Shown here one piece after another: positions 1-6,675 of a stretch of 36,400 bases of DNA. The notes below the pieces were generated by a model. That model did no database searches and was not told the DNA's origin. It saw nothing but the letters and a program-made list of their open reading frames with translations. Location of the stretch: assembly GCF_004298145.1 (NCBI RefSeq), contig NZ_SCRH01000016.1, positions 1-36,400 of the forward strand, given 5' to 3'. The position numbers and the translations under genes are program-made. Origin of the DNA: Mycobacterium sp. Its GTDB lineage: Bacteria; Actinomycetota; Actinomycetes; Mycobacteriales; Mycobacteriaceae. Numbering within the stretch: the stretch's first letter is position 1; every line of letters starts with the position of its first letter.

Positions 1-120
1 GATCGCCACTGGCCAGATGGCGGCGACCCGCTGCGCCCGGCTACACCGCGCTGGCGATCGCCACTGGCCAGATGGCGGCGACCCGCTGCGCCCGGCTACA
101 CCGCGCTGGCGATCGCCACT
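1..120. repeat. 55-bp tandem repeat, two full copies plus a 10-base partial
   Basis: Two identical 55-base units start at 1 and 56, and a third begins at 111 and stops after 10 bases. Each unit carries the core GGCGACCCGCTGCGCCCGGC and ends with GCGATCGCCACT. The partial third copy runs straight into the minus-strand protease gene, so its final bases form part of that gene's TAG stop codon (119-121). A related copy sits at 33527-33609. No gene is seen in 1-118. It resembles the mycobacterial class of short intergenic repeats that touch gene ends (MIRU-like); that class assignment is inference. Confidence 0.9.
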
Positions 121-955
121 AACAGGCGTCTTGGAGGTCGTTGGGGATCGGGTCGCCCGGCCCACCGCCTTCGGCGCGGGCCAGCAGGTCGGCGGTTTGC
201 GCGTCGAACGGCGCCGAGTACGACATGTCCGCCCCGCAGCCACCGCGCTCGAGACCGCCGATCAGCCCGGTGAGCGTCGTACCGCTGACCCATGGCGCAC
301 CGCTGGTGCCGTCCACCAGACCTTCGCATGCCAGCGCGGGGAACCCGCTGTCGCTGACCGACGTGCTGCCCTGGCACCCGATGGGCGACCCACCCACGCC
401 GACCGGATACCCCAGCACCGTGACGCGGCTGCCCGGCGGGGGCGTCACACCCAGCGTCAGCGCCAAACCGACACGTGACTCGACGTCGGCGCCGGCGTCG
501 TTGCTGACCCGCGCGATCGCGTAGTCGGCGTGCGGATCCTTGCTGGCGGTCCAGCGCGGATCGAGATAGACCGCGTCCGCCTTCCACAAATCGGTGGGAG
601 CGGGCGCGGCGTCGCCGGCGAAGCCGGGAACGAAGGTGATCAGCGACGCTCCGGCCAAGCAATGCGCCGCGGTCATGATCAGGTCCCCGCCCGTCGAATG
701 CACCACCGAACCGGTGCAAACGTGAAGCGGCCCACCATCAAGGAAGATCGCCCCGATGCGCCGATCCGGCTCCATCGGACCCGCGACCGCCCGCTGTTCG
801 GGCTGGCTGAGCCGCTGCACCGGCCCACCGACCCGCGGAGCCGACACCGGGGCACCCGACACATGCTCGACGGGCCGGTGACACGACGTCAGCGACGTCG
901 CCACCCCCACCACCGAGCAGAGCATCAGGATCCGAATGCGCATCGCCTTCATCAT
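119..955 (-). CDS. Secreted trypsin-like serine protease, predicted lipoprotein
   Basis: 278 residues from the ATG at 955 (other ATGs at 952 and 943). The N-terminus is a basic and hydrophobic signal peptide ending in a lipobox, LTSC, with the lipidated Cys at about residue 25, so the protein should be exported and anchored to the membrane. The chymotrypsin-fold triad is visible: His98 in TAAHC, Asp144 in HADYAIARV and Ser218 in DGTSGAPW. Several Cys residues (80, 99, 194, 210, 240) could form disulfides. The substrate cannot be told from sequence. It is not the gene found beside the Rv2714 homologue in M. tuberculosis, where I recall sthA. The gene ends inside a 55-bp repeat, and its promoter should lie in 956-1181, facing away from the PAC2 gene. 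Function class is confident; the exact start is less so. Confidence 0.85.
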   Translation of the reverse strand: MMKAMRIRILMLCSVVGVATSLTSCHRPVEHVSGAPVSAPRVGGPVQRLSQPEQRAVAGPMEPDRRIGAIFLDGGPLHVCTGSVVHSTGGDLIMTAAHCLAGASLITFVPGFAGDAAPAPTDLWKADAVYLDPRWTASKDPHADYAIARVSNDAGADVESRVGLALTLGVTPPPGSRVTVLGYPVGVGGSPIGCQGSTSVSDSGFPALACEGLVDGTSGAPWVSGTTLTGLIGGLERGGCGADMSYSAPFDAQTADLLARAEGGGPGDPIPNDLQDAC

Positions 956-1181
956 GCCCGACGGTGAGGTGGCGATCCGACTTCCACACAACGCGGTGCG
1001 CCGAGGGTTTGCTGGCACACCGGCGGGGCCCCGGATATGTTCTCTGCGGATGCCGTCCGAGAATTATCGTGTTTTCGGTTGTCACGCGGACCCGGATTCG
1101 CTGTTCGATATTGGTGCCGCCTGATTCGGGGGACACTTGGTAGGGCACCCTGGAGAGACCCTCGAGAGGAGGCGATCGGCG

Positions 1182-2153
1182 ATGGCTCACCATCAAGACC
1201 CAGGTGATCAGTACCAACCGGGGCAGCCCGGCATGTACGAGCTGGAGCTGCCGCCGCCGCAGCTGTCGACGTCCGATGGCCGCGGCCCCGTGTTGGTGCA
1301 CGCCCTGGAGGGCTTTTCCGACGCCGGTCATGCCATCCGGCTGGCGGCCTCGCACCTCAAGGCGGCGCTGGATACCGAGCTGGTCGCGTCCTTCGCGATC
1401 GACGAATTGCTGGACTACCGCTCACGACGGCCGCTGATGACCTTCAAGACCGATCACTTCACCCACTATGACGATCCGGAGCTGAGCCTGTACGCGTTGC
1501 GCGACACCGTCGGCACCCCGTTTCTGTTGCTGGCGGGGATGGAACCGGATCTCAAGTGGGAGCGCTTCATTACCGCGGTACGCCTGCTGGCCGAACGCCT
1601 CGGCGTGCGCCAGACCATCGGCCTGGGCACCGTCCCGATGGCGGTTCCGCACACGCGGCCGACCACCATGACCGCACACTCCAACAACCCGGAGTTGATC
1701 GCCAATTTCCAGCCGTGGATCGCGGAGATCCAGGTCCCCGGCAGCGCCTCCAACCTGCTGGAATACCGGATGGGCCAGCATGGCCATGAAGTGGTCGGCT
1801 ACACCGTGCACGTTCCGCACTACCTCACACAGACCGATTACCCGGCCGCCGCCCAGGCGTTACTCGAGCAGGTCGCCGAGACCGCGTCGCTGGAGCTACC
1901 GCTGACGGCGTTGACCGAAGCGGCAGAGGTGATTCGGGGCAAGATCGACGAGCAGGTCGAAGCGAGCGCGGAAGTCGCCCAGGTGGTGGCCGCGCTGGAG
2001 CGTCAGTACGATGCCTTCATCGACGCTCAGGAGAACAGATCGTTACTATCGCGTGACGAAGATCTGCCGAGTGGCGACGAGCTGGGCGCAGAGTTCGAGC
2101 GATTTCTGGCCCAGCAGGCGGAGAAGAAGTTCGACGACGACGATCAGGCCTGA
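1182..2153 (+). CDS. PAC2 (proteasome assembly chaperone-like) family protein, Rv2714 homologue
   Basis: 323 residues. The ATG at 1182 is chosen because GAGAGGAGG (1164-1172) sits at good ribosome-binding distance; the earlier in-frame start at 1137 lacks one. The sequence LVHALEGFSDAGHAI near residues 38-52 is the hallmark of the bacterial PAC2/DUF75 family, and the C-terminal third is predicted helical and acidic, ending KKFDDDDQA. These proteins resemble eukaryotic proteasome assembly chaperones in fold, but their bacterial role is not established, so none is assigned. It is followed on the same strand by the alpha/beta hydrolase gene 60 bases on, as in M. tuberculosis (Rv2714-Rv2715), suggesting a shared transcript. 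There is no signal peptide, so it should be cytoplasmic. Confidence 0.9.
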   Translation: MAHHQDPGDQYQPGQPGMYELELPPPQLSTSDGRGPVLVHALEGFSDAGHAIRLAASHLKAALDTELVASFAIDELLDYRSRRPLMTFKTDHFTHYDDPELSLYALRDTVGTPFLLLAGMEPDLKWERFITAVRLLAERLGVRQTIGLGTVPMAVPHTRPTTMTAHSNNPELIANFQPWIAEIQVPGSASNLLEYRMGQHGHEVVGYTVHVPHYLTQTDYPAAAQALLEQVAETASLELPLTALTEAAEVIRGKIDEQVEASAEVAQVVAALERQYDAFIDAQENRSLLSRDEDLPSGDELGAEFERFLAQQAEKKFDDDDQA

Positions 2154-2213
2154 CCCCGGCCGAAACCCCCAGCCACACCGCCCTTAGCCCGGCCCGACAG
2201 CAAGGTTGGCGAT

Positions 2214-3245
2214 ATGACCGAGCGGAAGCGCAAGAACAGGCTCCGCCCGGTGCGTGAAGTGACCGCACCCAAACTCGAGTTCCGCACCATCCATGGTTAC
2301 CGGCGCGCGTACCGCATCGCCGGCTCCGGGCCGGCGATCCTGCTGATCCACGGTATCGGCGACAACTCCACCACGTGGAATGCCGTGCAAGCCAAGCTCG
2401 CCCAGCGCTTCACGGTCATCGCCCCGGACCTGCTGGGCCACGGCCAATCCGACAAACCGCGCGCCGACTACTCGATCGCGGCATACGCCAACGGGATGCG
2501 GGACCTGCTCAGCGTGCTCGATATCGAGCGGGTGACCATCGTCGGTCATTCGCTGGGCGGCGGTGTGGCCATGCAATTCGCCTACCAGTTCCCGCATTTG
2601 GTGGAGCGGTTGATACTGGTCGGCGCCGGCGGCGTGACGAAGGATGTCAACTTCGTCTTGCGGTGGGCTTCGCTGCCGATGGGCAGCGAAGCCATCGCGT
2701 TGCTGCGCCTACCGCTGGTACTGCCGGCGGTTCAGATCGTGGGCCGCGTCCTGGGCGCGGCGTTGGGCAGCACCGGCCTGGGCCGGGACCTGCCCAACGT
2801 GCTGCGGATCCTTGATGACCTGCCGGAACCGACGGCGTCAGCGGCATTCAGCCGAACGCTGCGAGCGGTGGTGGATTGGCGCGGGCAGATCGTCACCATG
2901 CTCGACCGATGTTATTTGACCGAAGCCATTCCGGTGCAGATCGTCTGGGGCACCAAGGATGTGGTGGTTCCGGTCCGGCACGCGCGGCTGGCCCATGCCG
3001 CGATGCCTGGTTCACGCCTCGAAATCTTCGAGGGCTCCGGCCACTTTCCCTTTCACGACGACCCGGCCCGCTTCATCGACGTCGTGGAGCGCTTTATCGA
3101 CTCCACCGACCCCGCCGAATACGATCAGGCCGCCCTGCGCGCACTGCTGCGCACCGGCGGCGGCGAGCAGGCCGTCACCGGCCCGGCCCACACCCGCGTC
3201 GCCGTTCTCAACGCCATGGGGTCCGACGAACGCAGCGCCACCTGA
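2214..3245 (+). CDS. Alpha/beta hydrolase, Rv2715 homologue
   Basis: 343 residues starting at ATG 2214 with AAGG just upstream. The fold is clear: oxyanion-hole LIHGIGDNSTTW (about 44-55), PDLLGHGQSDKP (71-82), nucleophile elbow GHSLGG with Ser113, acid Asp249 in GTKDVVVP and His277 in GSGHFPF. This is the triad arrangement of hydrolases such as epoxide hydrolases, haloalkane dehalogenases and C-C bond or ester hydrolases; serine as nucleophile favours an esterase or C-C hydrolase over a dehalogenase. The first 25 residues are basic, with no signal peptide. A C-terminal tail of about 45 residues follows the usual domain end. The specific substrate is unknown. It lies between the PAC2 gene and the phzF-like gene on the same strand. 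Confidence 0.92.
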   Translation: MTERKRKNRLRPVREVTAPKLEFRTIHGYRRAYRIAGSGPAILLIHGIGDNSTTWNAVQAKLAQRFTVIAPDLLGHGQSDKPRADYSIAAYANGMRDLLSVLDIERVTIVGHSLGGGVAMQFAYQFPHLVERLILVGAGGVTKDVNFVLRWASLPMGSEAIALLRLPLVLPAVQIVGRVLGAALGSTGLGRDLPNVLRILDDLPEPTASAAFSRTLRAVVDWRGQIVTMLDRCYLTEAIPVQIVWGTKDVVVPVRHARLAHAAMPGSRLEIFEGSGHFPFHDDPARFIDVVERFIDSTDPAEYDQAALRALLRTGGGEQAVTGPAHTRVAVLNAMGSDERSAT

Positions 3246-3280
3246 TTCCACCTTGATCGAAGCGGCCGGATTCGGGGCCG

Positions 3281-3286
3281 TACAGT
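3281..3286 (+). promoter_or_regulatory. -10 element for a leaderless phzF-like transcript
   Basis: TACAGT (3281-3286) matches the TAnnnT -10 hexamer and ends six bases before the ATG at 3293, so transcription would begin at or next to the start codon. No ribosome-binding site is seen. Leaderless genes are common in mycobacteria. No good -35 is visible. Confidence 0.5.
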
Positions 3287-3292
3287 CGGGCC

Positions 3293-3980
3293 ATGGGTAT
3301 CGACGTCACGGTGTTGCGGGTGTTCAGCGATTCGGACGGCAATTTCGGCAATCCGCTCGGGGTGGTGGATGCCGGCCAGGTCCAAGTCGCGGACCGGCAG
3401 CGGCTGGCAACCCAATTGGGTTACAGCGAAACGGTTTTCGTTGACCTTCCGGCCGCGGGCTCCTCGACCGCGCACGCCACCATTTACACGCCCCGAACGC
3501 AGCTCCCGTTCGCCGGGCACCCGACCGTCGGCGCCTCGTGGTGGCTGCGGGAGAACGGTTCGCCGATCAACACGTTGCAGATACCCGCGGGGATCGTGCA
3601 GGTCGGGCTACGACGAACACCGCACCCGCATCAGCGCACCCGCGGAATGGGCGCCTGAGTTCGCCCTGCACGAATTCGGTTCCGCCGACGAGGTTCTCGC
3701 TGCCGACCCGACGGACTTTCCCGACGACACGGCGCACTACCTGTGGGCCTGGACCGACCGGGCCGCCGGGTCGGTGCGTGTCCGCATGTTCGCCGCCAAC
3801 CTCGGTGTGCCCGAGGACGAGGCGACCGGTTCGGCCGCGATGCGGATCACCGACTACCTGAGCCAAAACCTGCGGATCACCCAGGGCAACGGCTCCGTCA
3901 TCGAAACCACCTGGAGCGCCGAGGGCTGGGTCGGGGTGGCCGGACGGGTGGTCAACGACGGTGTGCGACATCTGGACTGA
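3293..3980 (+). pseudogene. PhzF-family epimerase/isomerase, interrupted by a 1-base frameshift (Rv2716 homologue)
   Basis: The gene is read in two overlapping frames. Frame one from ATG 3293 gives a normal N-terminal half: [28 protein letters not shown] with the family's conserved Glu, and [15 protein letters not shown]. It stays in register until QVPAG-like sequence IPAGIVQV and then runs to a stop at 3658 through unrelated residues. The missing half appears in the next frame from about 3608 as [20 protein letters not shown], continues through the signature [17 protein letters not shown], and ends at 3980. Removing one G from the GGG run near 3605-3607 joins the halves into about 228 residues, the length I recall for Rv2716. 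PhzF proteins are cofactor-free isomerases; the substrate here is unknown. Either a real recent mutation or a homopolymer sequencing error explains this. Confidence 0.85.
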
Positions 3981-4006
3981 CAACCGGCCGCGCCGTCGGC
4001 GAACGC

Positions 4007-4492
4007 TCAGCGCTGCCGGTGCAACACCGCGGCGAGGTGGTCCTGCAGCGGCTGCCCGACCGCACTCATCTGTACCGAGTAGGAAAGCTCATCGCCGTCG
4101 ATGCGGAAGGAACGCCCCAGTCCCGTCACCTCTTTGGCGGTGGGAGTCAGGCCGACCGCCGTGGTGGACATCTGCATCTCGATGAGGTCACCGGTGACCG
4201 AATAGGTGCCGACTTCGATTTCGGTGATGCCGCTCGGATGGGCCAGCACCAGTTCGAGGTGGCCCGGTCGCGGCACGCGAAGGTATCCCGTCTCGGCGTG
4301 TAACGGCTTGTCGTCGGCTACCGCCTTGGTCTTCTGGGCATAGGCCAGAAACGGTTTGCCGACATGGGCGAACGTGACCTCTTCGAAATAGTCGAAGGGC
4401 TCGATCGTCGGGTATTTGCCCGCACCCTGGCCGACCCAGGTGCCGAGGAGCGGGGCCAACGCCGCGAGGTCGGGATGCAAGTCAACGGGCAT
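4007..4492 (-). CDS. Nitrobindin, heme-binding beta-barrel protein (Rv2717c homologue)
   Basis: 161 residues from ATG 4492; upstream in-frame codons look non-coding. The family motif LLGTWVGQGAGKYPTI (15-30) followed by EEVTFAHVGKPFLAYAQKT is diagnostic of the nitrobindin/THAP4 C-terminal domain, formerly DUF1794. It forms a ten-stranded barrel that binds ferric heme. The C-terminal His152 in LQDHLAAVLHR aligns with the proximal heme ligand described in the M. tuberculosis protein (His155 of 164). The known activity is peroxynitrite isomerisation to nitrate, consistent with a role against nitrosative stress. It is convergent with the broken phzF gene, 26 bases away, and upstream of it on the same strand is nrdR, 46 bases away. 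Confidence 0.93.
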   Translation of the reverse strand: MPVDLHPDLAALAPLLGTWVGQGAGKYPTIEPFDYFEEVTFAHVGKPFLAYAQKTKAVADDKPLHAETGYLRVPRPGHLELVLAHPSGITEIEVGTYSVTGDLIEMQMSTTAVGLTPTAKEVTGLGRSFRIDGDELSYSVQMSAVGQPLQDHLAAVLHRQR

Positions 4493-4538
4493 ACCCCAGA
4501 GCCTAGCGGGGTGACGTGACCCGGCCCGGAGACGTCCG

Positions 4539-5003
4539 TCAGCCGGGAGTCGCCACTCCGCGGTGCTCACGAAGCGCCTGGATCTCGCGCTCGAAGTCGT
4601 CCGCGGACTCGAAGGAGCGATACACGGAGGCGAATCGCAGGTAAGCCACCTCGTCGAGGTCACGCAACGGCCCCAGGATGGCCAGGCCCACCTCGTGACT
4701 GGGAACCTCCGGTGAGGCCGCGGCGCGCACGGTGTCTTCGACCTGCTGGGCCAGCAGGTTCAGCGCGTCGTCATCCACCTGACGGCCCTGGCAGGCCCGG
4801 CGGACTCCGCTGATGAGCTTTTCCCTGCTGAAAGGCTCGGTGACGCCGCTGCGCTTGACCACGGCCAGGACGGCGGTTTCCACGGTGGTGAAACGCCGTC
4901 CACACTCGGGGCACGATCGTCGGCGCCGGATGGCCTGGCCTTCATCGGTTTCCCGCGAGTCGATCACCCGGGAATCCGGATGACGGCAGAAGGGACAGTG
5001 CAT
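4539..5003 (-). CDS. nrdR: NrdR, transcriptional repressor of ribonucleotide reductase genes
   Basis: 154 residues from ATG 5003, preceded by GAAGGAG. The N-terminal zinc ribbon has Cys3, Cys6, Cys31 and Cys34 (MHCPFC and CPEC), with the basic stretch AIRRRRSC between them. The ATP-cone domain covers about residues 46-136, including [16 protein letters not shown]. NrdR senses ATP/dATP through the cone and represses nrd operons by binding paired NrdR boxes; I see no such boxes beside this gene. Its position next to the SOS genes chiZ and lexA is conserved in M. tuberculosis (Rv2718c) and links dNTP supply with DNA repair. Length and motifs are complete. Confidence 0.96.
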   Translation of the reverse strand: MHCPFCRHPDSRVIDSRETDEGQAIRRRRSCPECGRRFTTVETAVLAVVKRSGVTEPFSREKLISGVRRACQGRQVDDDALNLLAQQVEDTVRAAASPEVPSHEVGLAILGPLRDLDEVAYLRFASVYRSFESADDFEREIQALREHRGVATPG

Positions 5004-5155
5004 GACCGCTCCTTCACCGTGCCGGCAATCAGGTATCGCAGGACTTCGAGCGTACCTGTGCACTGATCTGCACGGCTAACAGAGCCGCGGTGTGCAGGTG
5101 CTCACCGCGTGTGCCGGAGGCCTGGTGGGCCGGAGCCGTTGCCGCACAACGGCCG

Positions 5156-5650
5156 TCAGCCGATCGGAGCGATCAGCGTTTGGCCCGCGATCAGTGTCGG
5201 CGAGTTCAGGTCGTTGAGCTCACGGATGCGGTCGGCCACCTGGGCGGCCGGTGCGTCGGGCGCCACGCGATGAGCGACATCGGAAAGCGACTCCCCCGCG
5301 TCAACCCGGACGACGGCGAGCCGGTCCGGAACGTGGGCGGCCGCACTCGTCGAGTCACCGTTGAGTACCTGCCCGACGTTCGCGACGAGCCCCAGCCACA
5401 AGGTGATCGCCCCGGCCACCAACGCCAGCCCGACCGTCGTCGCCCAGGTGACCGAGCGCCTGCGGTGCGGAGCGACAGACATCGCCACGCCGGTGCCGTA
5501 GTAGCGCGTCGCCGCGCCCGCCGGCCGCGAGGGCGCGGGCCTGCGGGAGCGGGCCAGCCCGTCCCCGCCGTAACGGACGCCCTGCACCGGTCCGTTGATC
5601 GGGCGCCGAAGGCTGCTGGTACGCGGCGCAAGCGTATGGATGACTGTCAT
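5156..5650 (-). CDS. chiZ: ChiZ-like membrane LysM protein, DNA-damage-induced cell-division inhibitor (Rv2719c homologue)
   Basis: 164 residues from ATG 5650 with GGAGG directly upstream. A long basic cytoplasmic segment rich in Arg and Pro (1-66) precedes one membrane helix (about 67-91) and an extracellular LysM domain (about 111-162: [19 protein letters not shown] through [10 protein letters not shown]). LysM binds peptidoglycan. The M. tuberculosis homologue is reported as a DNA-damage-induced protein that delays division, with debated cell-wall hydrolase activity; no separate catalytic domain is visible here. It is divergent from lexA, and two tandem SOS boxes at 5674-5711 cover its promoter, supporting LexA control. 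It functionally replaces SulA-type inhibitors in mycobacteria (inference from the family). Confidence 0.9.
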   Translation of the reverse strand: MTVIHTLAPRTSSLRRPINGPVQGVRYGGDGLARSRRPAPSRPAGAATRYYGTGVAMSVAPHRRRSVTWATTVGLALVAGAITLWLGLVANVGQVLNGDSTSAAAHVPDRLAVVRVDAGESLSDVAHRVAPDAPAAQVADRIRELNDLNSPTLIAGQTLIAPIG

Positions 5651-5673
5651 CTGTTCCTCCGGTCAACTAGCTC

Positions 5674-5689
5674 TCGCTCGTGTGTTCGA
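5674..5689. promoter_or_regulatory. SOS box 1 of the chiZ promoter
   Basis: TCGCTCGTGTGTTCGA matches the mycobacterial LexA site TCGAAC-N4-GTTCGA at 10 of 12 conserved positions. It begins 24 bases upstream of the chiZ start, downstream of a TAGAGT -10-like hexamer (minus strand, 5690-5695). Confidence 0.7.
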
Positions 5690-5695
5690 CTCTAA

Positions 5696-5711
5696 TCGCT
5701 TGTGTGTTCGA
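5696..5711. promoter_or_regulatory. SOS box 2 of the chiZ promoter
   Basis: TCGCTTGTGTGTTCGA is nearly identical to box 1 and starts exactly 22 bases from it, about two helical turns. It would place LexA dimers on the same face of the DNA on both sides of the presumed -10 hexamer. The overlapping inverted repeat TGTTCG-N5-CGAACA (5705-5721) may offer an alternative register. Confidence 0.68.
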
Positions 5712-5892
5712 AACCCGAACATTTGAGCGAAGCGTGTCACACGAGCAAAACGCTAGAGCACACCACCGACAACTCCGTCGGCCTCTACCACTGTCACGGG
5801 GCACAAATACCCGGTCGCGGCAAGAGTTACACATTTGTGATTTGGCCGATGGCGACGCTTTTCCGGCGCAGGCACTCCGGGCGACACGCTAG

Positions 5893-5933
5893 TCGAACAC
5901 ATGTTTGATTCTTGTCGGCGGTGCGGCTACATT
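5893..5933 (+). promoter_or_regulatory. lexA promoter with SOS box over the -35
   Basis: The SOS box TCGAACACATGTTTGA (5893-5908) overlaps a -35 hexamer TTGATT (5905-5910). A 17-base spacer leads to the -10 TACATT (5928-5933), which ends seven bases before the lexA ATG at 5941. This predicts a nearly leaderless lexA mRNA and direct autorepression by LexA covering the -35. Confidence 0.85.
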
Positions 5934-5940
5934 CAGTGGC

Positions 5941-6654
5941 ATGGGTGACAGCAACGACATTTCCCCGAACGAGACCGGCCCGAGCCGAGTGGAGCGCCGG
6001 TTGCACTCCGTGGATTCCGCGCTGACCGAACGGCAACGCACCATTTTGAATGTCATTCGCGCCTCGGTGACCAACCGCGGCTACCCCCCGAGCATCAGGG
6101 AGATCGGCGACGCCGTCGGTCTGACGTCGACGTCCTCGGTTGCCCACCAGCTGCGCACCCTGGAACGCAAGGGCTATTTACGCCGCGACCCCAACCGCCC
6201 ACGGGCAGTCGACGTCCGCGGCGCCGACGACGACATCGCGGCGCCTGCCACCGAGGTGGCCGGTTCGGATGCCTTGCCGGAACCCACGTTCGTCCCGGTT
6301 CTCGGGCGGATCGCGGCCGGTGGACCCATCCTCGCCGAAGAGGCCGTCGAAGATGTTTTCCCGCTGCCGCGTGAGCTGGTCGGCGAGGGCACGCTCTTCC
6401 TGCTCAAAGTGGTGGGTGATTCGATGATCGAGGCCGCGATCTGTGACGGCGACTGGGTGGTGGTGCGCCAGCAGAACGTCGCCGACAACGGTGACATCGT
6501 CGCGGCGATGCTGGACGGTGAAGCCACCGTCAAGACGTTCAAGCGCGCCGGCGGTCAGGTGTGGCTGATGCCGCACAACCCGGCGTTCGACCCCATCCCC
6601 GGCAACGAAGCGACCGTGCTGGGCAAAGTTGTCACGATCATCCGCAAGGTGTAG
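5941..6654 (+). CDS. lexA: LexA, SOS repressor
   Basis: 237 residues from ATG 5941; an earlier in-frame ATG at 5905 lies inside the SOS box and -35 and is rejected. The winged-helix DNA-binding domain (about 26-95) contains [22 protein letters not shown]. The linker is followed by the S24 peptidase domain: self-cleavage site Ala126-Gly127 in RIAAGGP, nucleophile Ser161 in GDSM and general-base Lys198 in TVKTFK. LexA represses SOS genes as a dimer and cleaves itself when RecA filaments form on single-stranded DNA. Its own promoter, the chiZ promoter and the recA promoter in this window carry matching boxes. It is convergent with the LGFP-repeat gene, 21 bases away. Confidence 0.98.
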   Translation: MGDSNDISPNETGPSRVERRLHSVDSALTERQRTILNVIRASVTNRGYPPSIREIGDAVGLTSTSSVAHQLRTLERKGYLRRDPNRPRAVDVRGADDDIAAPATEVAGSDALPEPTFVPVLGRIAAGGPILAEEAVEDVFPLPRELVGEGTLFLLKVVGDSMIEAAICDGDWVVVRQQNVADNGDIVAAMLDGEATVKTFKRAGGQVWLMPHNPAFDPIPGNEATVLGKVVTIIRKV

Positions 6655-6675
6655 CTCTTTACGGCGCGAGCCGGG

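Noticed and set aside
1..120. CRISPR array
   Set aside because: The repeats are head-to-tail without unique spacers; the same holds at 14752 and 36281.
5905..5940. Longer LexA start at 5905
   Set aside because: The ATG lies inside the SOS box and promoter hexamers; ATG 5941 fits the leaderless promoter.
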